Origin: Niallia sp. Man26
Lineage (GTDB): Bacteria; Bacillota; Bacilli; Bacillales; Cytobacillaceae
Assembly: GCF_022049065.2 (NCBI RefSeq)
Contig: NZ_CP095743.1
Location: 201,001-265,000 of the forward strand
Reading direction: 5' to 3'
DNA: 64,000 nucleotides
Below are positions 24,976 to 33,793 of this stretch, piece by piece. The notes beneath the pieces are model-generated. The model ran no database searches. It was not told the origin of the DNA and saw only the letters and a list, made by a program, of their open reading frames with translations. Both the position numbers and the translations under genes were made by a program. Positions within the stretch are counted from its first letter, which is position 1. Each line of letters opens with the position of its first letter.

Positions 24976-26184
24976 ATGAAGATTCTGTGGATTACGAGTG
25001 TTTATCCGAGTAAAGAACAGCCTGGCAATGGGGTATTCCATGAAACACAGGTTCAAGCTTTGAAAAAACGAGGGTTAGAGATAACGGTAATCTGCCCAAC
25101 ACCGCAAAACCCTGCCGTTTTAAGAGCGCTAAAGAAAACATATAAGCGCAAAACTTTGCCGTTTTATGAAGTACGAGAGGGAGTGAAGGTTTATAGGCCG
25201 ATTTATAGAGCACTTCCAGGGCAGCTCAGATGGGCACAGCCGGACAAGAGAATTGCTAAGGCGATTCTAAAGACGATCCAAGACAAAAGTCTGCAATTTG
25301 ATATGATCCACGCACATTTTGCGATGCCGTCAGGAGGCGCTGCTCATATTATTTCAAAAGAGCTGCAGAAACCATGGCTTTTAACACTGCATGGAAGTGA
25401 TGTGCATATTTATCCTGCTTTTAGCAGAAGTGCCAACAAAGCATTTCAGCGCTCTGTTCACTCTGCCGATGAAGTGATATCAATCGGAAGACATCTTGCT
25501 CTAGCAGCAAAGGAAAAGACAGGCAGGGATAGCTTTGTTCTCCCTATTGGGATAAACCTTTCTAGATTTCAGGCTGCAGCATTGCCGAAGGAGAACGTAA
25601 GAAAAGAGCTTAAGCTGCCTTCTGACAAACAGCTGATTACCTTTATTGGAAGGCTTGTAAAGGAGAAAGGCGTGTATGAACTTGCTGAAAGTCTTAACCG
25701 ACTCCCAAAAAATATGGCAGTTGTCTTAGTCGGAGATGGCCCTGCAATGGATGATTTAAAAAAGCATGAACAATATGGAAAAAGGCTGTTTCTTCCTGGC
25801 CAAATTAGCAATGATAAAGTGAAGGATTACTTGCAGGCAAGTGATATATTCGCATTGCCTTCTTATTCGGAAGGGATGCCGACTGTTGTCATAGAGGCAA
25901 TATCTATGAAAGTGCCAGTTATTTGTACAGCAGTAGGCGGGGTACCCGACTTGTTCGGCGAGTTCAATCATTTGCTTATTAAGCCAAAGTCCGTTGACAG
26001 CATTGTTGAAAGAGTATTGGACTATCATTCAGAAAAATATGACCTTCCTATTATTAAGGATCAATTGCTTCAATATGTACAAGACAACTTCCATGTGGGC
26101 AGAAATGCTGAAGTCTTGGAAAAACGCTATCGGAAACTGGCATGGAATGAAGGCAAAGCTTCATTAAGCATTAAGGGGGATTAA
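24976..26184 (+). CDS. tuaC: Glycosyltransferase family 4, TuaC-like
   Basis: GT-B fold enzyme of 402 aa. The N-terminal acceptor domain begins MKILWITSVYPSKEQPGNGVFHETQVQ. The C-terminal donor domain contains FIGRLVKEKGVYELAESL and the GT4 nucleotide-sugar motif LPSYSEGMPTVVIEAISMKVPVI (E-x7-E near residue 300). The match to B. subtilis TuaC as I remember it is close throughout. It should add a sugar to the lipid-linked teichuronic acid precursor on the cytosolic face of the membrane. It sits 256 bp after tuaA, the only large gap in the operon, exactly where tuaB would be. The SD is AGGAAGAG. Confidence 0.85.
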   Translation: MKILWITSVYPSKEQPGNGVFHETQVQALKKRGLEITVICPTPQNPAVLRALKKTYKRKTLPFYEVREGVKVYRPIYRALPGQLRWAQPDKRIAKAILKTIQDKSLQFDMIHAHFAMPSGGAAHIISKELQKPWLLTLHGSDVHIYPAFSRSANKAFQRSVHSADEVISIGRHLALAAKEKTGRDSFVLPIGINLSRFQAAALPKENVRKELKLPSDKQLITFIGRLVKEKGVYELAESLNRLPKNMAVVLVGDGPAMDDLKKHEQYGKRLFLPGQISNDKVKDYLQASDIFALPSYSEGMPTVVIEAISMKVPVICTAVGGVPDLFGEFNHLLIKPKSVDSIVERVLDYHSEKYDLPIIKDQLLQYVQDNFHVGRNAEVLEKRYRKLAWNEGKASLSIKGD

Positions 26185-26186
26185 GG

Positions 26187-27122
26187 ATGAGCAGAGCAGT
26201 TGTAACAGGTGGAGCAGGATTCATTGGTTCCCATATTGTCGAAGAATTATTAGCAAATAATTATGAAGTGATTGTAGTTGATAATTTCACTACAGGTCAT
26301 TATCGAAATATTAGCCATCTTCCTATTAAAATCTATGACTATGATATTACCGATCCTTCCTGCATTGATTTTATATCATCATTAAATCCGGAATATATTA
26401 TCCATCAGGCTGCCCAAGTAAGTGTAGCTGAATCAGTACATGATATATTGCACGATGAAAATGTTAATGTAAAGGGTTCACTGCACGTCATTAAAGCAGG
26501 CATTAAAGCATCCATAAAAAAAATAGTATTCGCTTCATCGGCTGCTGTTTATGGAAATCCGCATTTTCTGCCTGTTACGACAGATCACCCTACAATGCCT
26601 GAGTCTCCGTATGGGTTAACAAAGCTGACTGTTGAGCGCTACTTGCAAATGGCTTATAAGTTTTACCAGTTGCCATACAGCATCCTTCGGTACAGCAATG
26701 TTTATGGTCCAAGACAAGACGCGAAAGGAGAAGGCGGGGTTGTCTCTATATTTGCTGACAAGATAGCTGAAGGAAAAGCACCTGTTATATTTGGAGACGG
26801 CGAACAAACAAGGGACTTCATTTATGTAAAGGATGTAGCAAAGGCTAATGTTAAAGCGATGGAGGCGCAAGGGAATATTTGTGTAAATATCTCCACTCAA
26901 ACCAAAATTACGGTCAATGAATTATGGGAGACAATGGTCAAGGCTGGTGACATCCAATTAAAAGCAGAGCATCAAGCTGCAAGGCCAGGGGATATTCTGC
27001 ACAGCACTCTTTGCAATCAAAAAACATTGGATGTATTAAATTGGGTCCCGCAAACAAGCTTGGAAACGGGGTTAAAGGAAACGCTAGTTTTTACAAGGAG
27101 TATGCTCCAAGGAACAAAATGA
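26187..27122 (+). CDS. NAD-dependent nucleotide-sugar epimerase (extended SDR, GalE-like)
   Basis: Short-chain dehydrogenase of 311 aa. The Rossmann motif GGAGFIGSHI is at residues 7-16. The catalytic triad is suggested by SSAAVYG (Ser/Thr region near residue 112) and YGLTK (Tyr-x3-Lys near residue 137). NVYGPRQ and GDGEQTRDFIYVKDV are typical of UDP-glucose 4-epimerase-like enzymes. It would interconvert a UDP-hexose, UDP-N-acetylhexosamine or UDP-uronate for the polymer built by this operon. In B. subtilis this position in tua holds tuaD, a UDP-glucose 6-dehydrogenase, which is absent here. It begins two bases after the tuaC-like stop. Confidence 0.88.
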   Translation: MSRAVVTGGAGFIGSHIVEELLANNYEVIVVDNFTTGHYRNISHLPIKIYDYDITDPSCIDFISSLNPEYIIHQAAQVSVAESVHDILHDENVNVKGSLHVIKAGIKASIKKIVFASSAAVYGNPHFLPVTTDHPTMPESPYGLTKLTVERYLQMAYKFYQLPYSILRYSNVYGPRQDAKGEGGVVSIFADKIAEGKAPVIFGDGEQTRDFIYVKDVAKANVKAMEAQGNICVNISTQTKITVNELWETMVKAGDIQLKAEHQAARPGDILHSTLCNQKTLDVLNWVPQTSLETGLKETLVFTRSMLQGTK

Positions 27123-27151
27123 CTAATGGAAAGAAAGGGTCTGAACAGTAA

Positions 27152-28618
27152 ATGGAAAGCAAGCAACTAGTTCGTCAGACAATTGGAGCGCTAATTGTTG
27201 TCATGGCATTACTCTCCCTTTTATATGCGATCCAAAATTTTGATATGAAGCTGCTGCTTCTTCTCCTCGGGGGCTTTGGGGGACTGCTCCTTTTTTTATA
27301 CTTAAAATCGACTATTGGGCTGGAGGATATGGTGAGAGGGGCAGTTTATGCCCTTCTCATCACTACGTTTTTGAATCAGTCTATTATCAACATTAATATT
27401 GGTTTTTTTAGCTTGTTTTTGTATAGAATTCTGCTTATTGCTGCAGTATTTATTTATTTTATGTATGCCATTTCAGACAAGGGCTTAAAAAAAGACTTTG
27501 ATGGTTTGTCTGTTAAAGGTATCTGGCTGTTTTTAGCAATATGGCTTGTGTATGGAACAGTATCCATGCTTTGGGCAAGATCGATTATCGAAACATTCAA
27601 GTACATGTCGCTTATGTGGATGGGCTTGTTGTTCGTCTACTTAGCAAATGTCACATTTACTAGAGTATCCCGTCTGATAATCTTTTATGTCATTTGGATG
27701 GGAATGACGCTTCTTTTAATGGCCATTGGATTGGTGAACCATTATCTGCATATTCAACTGCCAACCTCGAGCCTTTATGGTGCTGGCGAATACAGAATCG
27801 GCTATCCGACAGCAGTGTTTTTTAACCAAAATGACTTTGCTGCATTTTTGAGTATTTCTTTCTTTTTCTATTTAGCAGCAGCAAAAAACGGCAGCAGTAT
27901 AAAGGTCCGAATTCCTGCTCTTGTTTTGAGTGTTTTATCCTTTTATGTCATCTATTTGACACAATCTCGCGCAGGTATCCTTTCCGTATTAATCGGGCTG
28001 TGTTTTTATGTTTTCCTGCTGGTCAATGATAAGCTGAAAAAGCTGCTTTTAATCGGTGCTTTTTCAGCCGCAGGGATTGCAGTCCTCTTGTTTTCAGGAA
28101 GATTAATAGGGAAATTCCAGCATGCTTTCACACAAGCAAACCTTTATGGAGCAGATGAGACGATGCCCTCCAATTTGGCAAGAATAAATCTGCTACGAAA
28201 TATACAGCAGTATATTATTGATACATTTGGTATTGGTGTAGGAGCAGGGAATATTCCTTATTACTTAAAAAACCATCCTGTATTTTCTACGGGAGGTGTG
28301 CAGCAGGCGCATAATTGGCTGGCTGAAATAGCAGGCAACTTCGGGATTTTTATCCTTCTTGGTTACGTAGGGCTTATCCTTTCCCTGTTTATCCAATTGT
28401 ACAGGATCTACAAAAAGGCAAACAGCAGGACATATAAAATGCTTTTAGAGGCAAGCATGCTTGGACTGGCAGCTTTTATGGCATCCAGTATCAGTCCCAG
28501 CACAGTCAGCAATTTGTATTTTCATTGGGTATTGATGGGCTTTATCATTTCTGTCCTGTCAGTGTTTAAAAAAAGAATTAAAGCAATGGATAAGGGGATT
28601 GTATCTCATGAAAGATAG
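27152..28618 (+). CDS. tuaE: O-antigen ligase/polymerase family protein, TuaE-like
   Basis: Polytopic membrane protein of 488 aa (the same length as B. subtilis TuaE as I recall it). About twelve hydrophobic helices surround an extracytoplasmic loop near residues 345-390 (NLLRNIQQYIIDTFGIGVGAGNIPYYLKN, then QQAHNWLAEIAGNFGIF). The Wzy_C-type motif HNWLAEI is the recognisable element. It should polymerise repeat units of the teichuronic-type polymer outside the membrane. It follows the epimerase by 29 bp and overlaps the next gene by 11 bases, consistent with co-transcription. Confidence 0.82.
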   Translation: MESKQLVRQTIGALIVVMALLSLLYAIQNFDMKLLLLLLGGFGGLLLFLYLKSTIGLEDMVRGAVYALLITTFLNQSIININIGFFSLFLYRILLIAAVFIYFMYAISDKGLKKDFDGLSVKGIWLFLAIWLVYGTVSMLWARSIIETFKYMSLMWMGLLFVYLANVTFTRVSRLIIFYVIWMGMTLLLMAIGLVNHYLHIQLPTSSLYGAGEYRIGYPTAVFFNQNDFAAFLSISFFFYLAAAKNGSSIKVRIPALVLSVLSFYVIYLTQSRAGILSVLIGLCFYVFLLVNDKLKKLLLIGAFSAAGIAVLLFSGRLIGKFQHAFTQANLYGADETMPSNLARINLLRNIQQYIIDTFGIGVGAGNIPYYLKNHPVFSTGGVQQAHNWLAEIAGNFGIFILLGYVGLILSLFIQLYRIYKKANSRTYKMLLEASMLGLAAFMASSISPSTVSNLYFHWVLMGFIISVLSVFKKRIKAMDKGIVSHER

Positions 28619-29279
28619 CATAAAACGAATTGTTGGCCGACTGAAGAAATATATATGGGCAATTTTAATTATTTGCGTGGCAATGCCGATTCTTGGCTGG
28701 TTCATGCCCACAGGCAACGGACAGTCGGAATACACATCAGAAGCGATAATCAAACTAGGAAACTATGAAACCAGCTATTTAACAAATGCTGATCAGCTTG
28801 TTTCCTTGTTATCAAATGAAGCATCATTTAAACAAATCCTCCCGGATGTTTGGGAAGAGGAGGTAACTGATAAGCTCGCGGTCTCCTCTACGCCTAGTAA
28901 ACTGCTTGTGCTTAGCCTTACAGGAAAAACAGAAGAGGAAGCATTAAACAATCTGACAACTATTGTTGATGGCTTTATGAAGCTTGATCAGTCTTCCTTT
29001 GAAGAAAAAAGCACAATTATTGAATCAAGCATTCAGGCATTAGAGACAGAAAATGCAAGCAGTGATACGATTGTTGACCAACAGCGGTTTCTTTATGAAT
29101 TAAAGAACGAAAAGCTTGGTCTCGAGCAGGCTATCTTGATTAAGGATGTTTATGTAAAAGGGCAGATAGTGGAGGCTTCTGCAGAAGACAGAGTTATATT
29201 AGGGGCTTTATTAGGTATCATGGCGAGTATTTTAATATTAATCACTCCAGAGTTTATACGAGCACATTCCCGACAGTGA
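28608..29279 (+). CDS. tuaF: Wzz-like chain-length/polysaccharide co-polymerase, TuaF-like
   Basis: Membrane protein of about 223 aa. One N-terminal transmembrane segment (IWAILIICVAMPILGWFM) and one near the C-terminus (VILGALLGIMASILILI) flank an extracytoplasmic helical domain (about residues 45-190). This is the Wzz/LPS_assembly topology, without the cytosolic tyrosine kinase domain. It matches TuaF in size and operon position. It would set chain length together with the TuaE-like polymerase. The start is the ATG at 28608, 11 bases inside the tuaE-like gene. Confidence 0.8.
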   Translation: MKDSIKRIVGRLKKYIWAILIICVAMPILGWFMPTGNGQSEYTSEAIIKLGNYETSYLTNADQLVSLLSNEASFKQILPDVWEEEVTDKLAVSSTPSKLLVLSLTGKTEEEALNNLTTIVDGFMKLDQSSFEEKSTIIESSIQALETENASSDTIVDQQRFLYELKNEKLGLEQAILIKDVYVKGQIVEASAEDRVILGALLGIMASILILITPEFIRAHSRQ

Positions 29280-29289
29280 GGTGTCTTTC

Positions 29290-30039
29290 TTGAAAGAATT
29301 AGTTTCGGTAATTATGCCTTCATATAACAGCAAGGATTATATTTCGTTCAGCATTGAGTCTGTTTTAAAACAGACTTACCCTAATTGGGAGTTGATTATT
29401 GTCGATGATTGTTCGACAGATGGAACCCCTGATATGCTGGCAGAGTGGGCAAAAGCAGATGAGCGAATACATGTTATTAACAGGAAGGAAAACGGCGGAG
29501 CAGCTATGGCGCGAAATACAGCATTGGATTATTCGTCAGGGAGGTATATTGCCTTTTTAGACAGTGATGACAAGTGGAAGCCGAATAAACTGGAACTGCA
29601 GCTTCGTTTCATGGAAGAGAACAATTATGCCTTTACGTTTACATCGTATGAATATATTACAAAAGATGGAGAACAGCTGGAGAAGCAAGTTCACGCTCCG
29701 AGGATTATCTCCTATCAGGATATGCTGAAAAACACGATTGTCGGCTGTCTTACGGTCATCGTCGACAGAAGTATCATTGGTTCCTTCCACATGCCGAATA
29801 TAAGAACTCGACAAGATTTGGCTACGTGGTTAAGTATCCTGAAAAAGGGACATAACGCTTATGGTATGAAAGAAATTCTGGCTGAATACCGTATCGGCAA
29901 TGATTCTATTTCCAATAATAAGTGGAAATCAGCGCAAAAAACATGGTTTGTTTACCGGGAAATTGAGAGACTTAATCTCGCTAAAGCAGCATGGTGTTTT
30001 TCCCATTATGCTTACCATGCGATTAGAAAAAGGATATAA
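29290..30039 (+). CDS. tuaG: Glycosyltransferase family 2, TuaG-like
   Basis: GT-A fold enzyme of 249 aa. It starts KELVSVIMPSYNSKDYISFSIESVLKQTYPNWELIIVDDCSTDGT, the GT2 nucleotide-binding strand, followed by IAFLDSDDKW carrying the DxD motif (near residue 93). A hydrophilic remainder contains RIGNDSISNNKWKS. It transfers a sugar to the lipid-linked polymer precursor in the cytosol. It lies ten bases after the TuaF-like gene. The TTG at 29290 is chosen because GAGGTG lies six bases before it; the GTG at 29281 is inside that SD. Donor sugar unknown. Confidence 0.82.
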   Translation: MKELVSVIMPSYNSKDYISFSIESVLKQTYPNWELIIVDDCSTDGTPDMLAEWAKADERIHVINRKENGGAAMARNTALDYSSGRYIAFLDSDDKWKPNKLELQLRFMEENNYAFTFTSYEYITKDGEQLEKQVHAPRIISYQDMLKNTIVGCLTVIVDRSIIGSFHMPNIRTRQDLATWLSILKKGHNAYGMKEILAEYRIGNDSISNNKWKSAQKTWFVYREIERLNLAKAAWCFSHYAYHAIRKRI

Positions 30040-30050
30040 GGTGGTCAAAA

Positions 30051-31208
30051 ATGAAATCAATCCATGTACTTGTAGCAACAGCAGAATGGGAGAATGACCA
30101 GTTGCGCTACAGAAGACATCGTTTGGCAGAATATTTGCAGAAACAAGAAAAAACAGCTGAAGTGATTTGGTTATGTCCTGGGAAATCTCTGGACAGCGAG
30201 GCAGTAGAAATACTTCCAAACGGTATTAAGCAATGGAAAGTTGCTGATTTGGGTGACAATAAGCTGCTTCGTTTCAGCCGCTTTATATCTATATTCTATA
30301 AGAAAAAACTAGAGAAACTGGTTGCTTATTTACAGGCAAAGCAAAGTGCGTATGATATCAACCTATGGTACACCTATCCTGCTTTTCCAATTCTTGCGGA
30401 GATGTTCCCTTGGAGAAAAATTGTATATGATTGCAGTGATTTATGGGCAGCATCCATTGATGGAAACAAATCTGCAGTAAATATGCTTAAGTATAAGATT
30501 ATTCAATCAAGTGAGAGCAGAATTATCGAGAGTGCTCATACTGTTACATGCACCTCTGTCTATTTAGCTGAGCAAGTAAAAGATAAGCTGCCAATCCCAA
30601 AACAAAAAAAGGTCTATACGTATGAAAATGGGGTTGATTTTTCGCTGTTTCAGCATAATGAGAAAGCTGCGCACGTGTTAGCAGACAAGGGAAATGGACC
30701 TGTGCTAGGGTATATTGGCGGAATAAAACCGAAGCTGGACTTTGCTCTTATTCAAGAAGCAGCAGAGCAAAGAAAGGATTGGCAGTTTTTATTTGTTGGG
30801 CCTGACGGAACGAACCAAAGTGAAGAATTCCAGAAATTATTGAAGCTTCCGAATGTTACTTGGACAGGAAGTGTACCGCCAACATTAGTTTCCCATTATA
30901 TGAATTTAATTGATATAGGAATTATGCCGTATAAACCATCTACTTATAACAAAGCAATATTTCCGCTTAAGCTGTTCGAATTTCTTGCAGCAGGGAAGGC
31001 AGTTATTGGGACGAACTTGCCGTCAACCAAAAGATATGCTGAAAATGGCATCTATACACATCTTGAAGGAACCAGTGTTAGCAGCTTCCTAAAAGCATGC
31101 GAAGAGATCCGCATTAATAAAGCCGAGACAGAAACAGCAGAGAGAAGGATATCACTGGCAAAAACCAAAGATTGGAATATGATTTTCGCCCAAATGATGG
31201 AGCTATAA
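30051..31208 (+). CDS. tuaH: Glycosyltransferase, TuaH-like
   Basis: GT-B type enzyme of 385 aa, the last gene of the operon. It begins MKSIHVLVATAEWENDQLRYRRHRLAEYLQ. It has YDCSDLWAAS near residue 127, and GYIGGIKPKLDFALIQEAAEQRKDWQFLFVGP and YKPSTYNKAIFPLKLFEFLAAGKAVIGTNLPS in the donor-binding half (the KxFEFLAAGKP-like motif of these enzymes). It corresponds to TuaH by order and size. It is preceded by AAGGTGG and followed by a terminator, closing the cluster. Confidence 0.8.
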   Translation: MKSIHVLVATAEWENDQLRYRRHRLAEYLQKQEKTAEVIWLCPGKSLDSEAVEILPNGIKQWKVADLGDNKLLRFSRFISIFYKKKLEKLVAYLQAKQSAYDINLWYTYPAFPILAEMFPWRKIVYDCSDLWAASIDGNKSAVNMLKYKIIQSSESRIIESAHTVTCTSVYLAEQVKDKLPIPKQKKVYTYENGVDFSLFQHNEKAAHVLADKGNGPVLGYIGGIKPKLDFALIQEAAEQRKDWQFLFVGPDGTNQSEEFQKLLKLPNVTWTGSVPPTLVSHYMNLIDIGIMPYKPSTYNKAIFPLKLFEFLAAGKAVIGTNLPSTKRYAENGIYTHLEGTSVSSFLKACEEIRINKAETETAERRISLAKTKDWNMIFAQMMEL

Positions 31209-31218
31209 ATAATTAAAC

Positions 31219-31260
31219 AAAAAGGGAATGTAAGCAGCCGGCTTGCATTCCCTTTTCTTT
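31219..31260 (+). terminator. Terminator of the tua-type operon
   Basis: A 16-bp imperfect stem (AAAAGGGAATG..AAGC with GCTTGCATTCCCTTTT) precedes a T-rich tail. Confidence 0.88.
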
Positions 31261-31421
31261 ATAGTTGCTGTGATGAGACTGGTAAGAGGATATAATGCTA
31301 AAATAGTTTTAGCAGCTATATATAATTTGTGAACAAAAAGTCATTATATATCCGCTCTTTTTTAGTGGGAATAATGGCATAATACATCATATAGGAAAGA
31401 TTATTTTAGGCGGTGTAATTA

Positions 31422-32810
31422 TTGAAGACTATAGTCGTTGTCGGCGGAGGAATCACAGGATTGTCTGCCATGTACTATTTACAGAAATTAACACGAGAAC
31501 ATAAGCTGGATATTAAGCTTATCCTGATTGAAGGGGAGGTGTCGCTAGGCGGGAAAATTCACTCGATTCATAAAGGCGACTTCATCATGGAAACAGGCGC
31601 AGATTCAATTGTAGCACGAAATAAAAACGTTCTTCCCTTTGTACAGGAGCTTGGATTAGAAGAAGAGCTTGTCTATAATGCAACAGGGATTTCTTACATT
31701 CATACGAGAGATAAGCTTTTGGAAATCCCGAAGGACTCTGTATTCGGCATCCCTATGACATTAGAATCCTTGCTTTCGAGTGAGCTGATTTCCCAAAAAG
31801 GAAAGCTGGAAGCATTAAAGGATTTGTTAAGAACTAATAAGCATTTTACAAAGGAAACATCTATCGGCGAGTTTTTAGAGTACTTCTTAGGGAAAGAGAT
31901 CGTCGAAAAGCAGATTACCCCTGTATTAGCAGGAGTATATTCTGGAGGTTTATATAACTTAACGATGGCATCAACGCTTCCATATTTACTTGAATACAAG
32001 GAGAAGTATGGCAGCATTATTCGAGGACTGGGCAAGAACAAAAGTCAATTCCAGTCTGCCTCTAATAAAAAATTCATCTCCTTCCAGAATGGACTTTCCA
32101 CCATTATAAACCGGCTGGAGGAAGTGCTGGAAGATGTTGAATTTAAAAAGGGCAAAGCAGTTGAATCAATCAAGAAAGAGCAGGATGGCTACAGTATAAG
32201 TCTAGCAGAGGGTGAAGCTGTTCAGGCACAATTTATTGTGCTGGCAGCACCTCATCAAGCTGCAGAAAAAATCCTTGCTGAAAGCAGCCTTTCTACAGAG
32301 TTTGCTAGGCTTCAAAACTCTTCTAATATCACCATGTATCTTGCTTATGATATTCCAGATGAACAGCTGCCAAAGGACGGAACAGGCTTTATTGTGGCAG
32401 AGGACAGCGATTTGACTTGCAATGCCTGTACGTGGACAAGCAGAAAGTGGACACACACCTCCAAAAGCAGCAGTCTGTTGCTTAGACTTTTTTATAAGAA
32501 ATCTAATCCTGCATATGAGCAGCTTAATTCATTGTCTGAAGAGGAACTGTTAAAGGTCGCTAAAAAGGATATTGAAAAAAGTCTCGGAATTACAGAAAAG
32601 CCAATCAGTTATGAAGTGACGAAGTGGAATGAGTTAATGCCGGTTTATTCCTTGCAGCATAAATCAGCAATAGATACGATAAATGCTAAGATGGCCGAGC
32701 TTTTTCCAAATGTATTATTAGCAGGAAGCTCCTATTATGGAGTTGGAATTGCAGCCTGCATCGCAAATGGAGAGGAAACAGCAGGGAAATTGACCAAGTC
32801 TCTACTTTAA
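31422..32810 (+). CDS. cgoX: Coproporphyrinogen III oxidase (HemY/CgoX type)
   Basis: FAD-dependent oxidase of 462 aa. The N-terminal dinucleotide motif is VVGGGITGLSAMYYLQ (residues 5-20). GADSIVARN near residue 61 and the C-terminal FAD-contacting block NVLLAGSSYYGVGIAACIANGEETA are typical of HemY. In Firmicutes HemY (CgoX) oxidises coproporphyrinogen III to coproporphyrin III in the coproporphyrin-dependent heme pathway. The start is the TTG at 31422 after GGCGGTG. It stands alone, not with hemE/hemH as in B. subtilis, so it may be a dispersed or extra copy. Confidence 0.9.
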   Translation: MKTIVVVGGGITGLSAMYYLQKLTREHKLDIKLILIEGEVSLGGKIHSIHKGDFIMETGADSIVARNKNVLPFVQELGLEEELVYNATGISYIHTRDKLLEIPKDSVFGIPMTLESLLSSELISQKGKLEALKDLLRTNKHFTKETSIGEFLEYFLGKEIVEKQITPVLAGVYSGGLYNLTMASTLPYLLEYKEKYGSIIRGLGKNKSQFQSASNKKFISFQNGLSTIINRLEEVLEDVEFKKGKAVESIKKEQDGYSISLAEGEAVQAQFIVLAAPHQAAEKILAESSLSTEFARLQNSSNITMYLAYDIPDEQLPKDGTGFIVAEDSDLTCNACTWTSRKWTHTSKSSSLLLRLFYKKSNPAYEQLNSLSEEELLKVAKKDIEKSLGITEKPISYEVTKWNELMPVYSLQHKSAIDTINAKMAELFPNVLLAGSSYYGVGIAACIANGEETAGKLTKSLL

Positions 32811-32843
32811 AAAAAGGTGCTGGATGAACCAGCACCTTTCCTT
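32811..32843. terminator. Terminator between cgoX and the TspO-like gene
   Basis: An 11-bp stem (AAAGGTGCTGG with CCAGCACCTTT) lies between convergent genes, with As left of the stem and a T-rich right flank. Confidence 0.8.
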
Positions 32844-33558
32844 ATGTTCTTTTCTTTTTAAATGGTATAAACACAAGAATAAGCAGCAACAGTGAGATAA
32901 ACAAAGCCGAATAAGATACAGCTTGTGCAGATGACCAATTTTTGATTGCTATTGCAAGATAAGCCCAGATAATAACGAGGGAATATGCCCAATCCTTTTC
33001 AAAGATGCGAAAGAAAATCCCCAGAATACCGCCAATAGCTAACAGGGAAACGGTCCAAAGCGGGTCAGTGACATTTAAGCCGATATAAGTTACGTAATAG
33101 CTTATGTTAACAATAGAGGCTACGGATATCCACCCAATATAAATAGAAAAAGGGAAGATGTCGAATAAACGATTAGACGCAGCCTTTATTGCTTTATAAA
33201 GGAAAAGCAAGGTTAATAGCAAGAGCAGAATGACGGCTACTGACAAGGCAAATAGTTCATAATGCCAGACGAGTATCCAGCCGGCGTTTAGAATGCAGGT
33301 AAGCACGAATAGAATGCTGTTTGTTTTCGAATATATAAGTGCTCTGTGTTTGCGCATAAAGCCGCGCGCAAGCCAAATTGCTAATAGAATATAAATAAAT
33401 CCCCAAATCATTAAAGCATAAGAAGCAGGAGTTACAAGCACTGCTAATTTATTTGATATTTCGCCAGTTGTTTGCCCGTTGATAGGAATGATATTGGCGA
33501 GGGCATTTACTCCTACCATCATCACATAGAACAATAGGCTCAGAATTATATAGGCCAA
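32842..33558 (-). CDS. TspO/MBR-related tryptophan-rich membrane protein
   Basis: Membrane protein of 238 aa with about seven hydrophobic helices. Features shared with TspO-like and related tryptophan-rich proteins include VTPASYALMIWGFIYILLAIWLA near residues 45-68, NAGWILVWHYELFALSVAVILLLL and WISVASIVNISYYVTYIG. It is longer than the 160-aa TspO core, as in the Firmicutes branch. Porphyrin binding is known for TspO proper but not shown for this branch; the convergent cgoX gene is suggestive only. The TTG at 33558 sits 8 bases after AAGGAGG. Its leader contains an intrinsic terminator. Confidence 0.8.
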   Translation of the reverse strand: MAYIILSLLFYVMMVGVNALANIIPINGQTTGEISNKLAVLVTPASYALMIWGFIYILLAIWLARGFMRKHRALIYSKTNSILFVLTCILNAGWILVWHYELFALSVAVILLLLLTLLFLYKAIKAASNRLFDIFPFSIYIGWISVASIVNISYYVTYIGLNVTDPLWTVSLLAIGGILGIFFRIFEKDWAYSLVIIWAYLAIAIKNWSSAQAVSYSALFISLLLLILVFIPFKKKRT

Positions 33559-33612
33559 AGACAATTCCTCCTTTTTTATATACTTATTCCACCCACAACG
33601 AGAATATAATCC

Positions 33613-33654
33613 AAAAAAAGAAGAATACTCCAAGCAGATTGGGAGTATTCTTCT
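33613..33654 (-). terminator. Intrinsic terminator in the 5' leader of the TspO-like gene
   Basis: A perfect 13-bp stem (33619-33631 with 33642-33654) is followed on the minus strand by six Ts. It lies about 30 bases after the predicted start of transcription and 55 bases before the TTG start codon, so it would stop most transcripts before the gene. Confidence 0.7.
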
Positions 33655-33690
33655 CCTTATCTATATGGATGATATAAAGAAAAAAACAGG

Positions 33691-33719
33691 GTATTATTTC
33701 CACTTTTATGTATTATCAA
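33691..33719 (-). promoter_or_regulatory. Promoter upstream of the TspO-like gene leader
   Basis: On the minus strand TTGATA (33719-33714), a 17-bp spacer and TAATAC (33696-33691). Transcription would start near 33684, upstream of the leader terminator. Confidence 0.6.
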
Positions 33720-33793
33720 GTTTTAGTAGCAAGTTAGTTTACTTATTTAATATAATAAGTAAGGTCAAAATACCTGAATAGGGGCTAGTAAAA

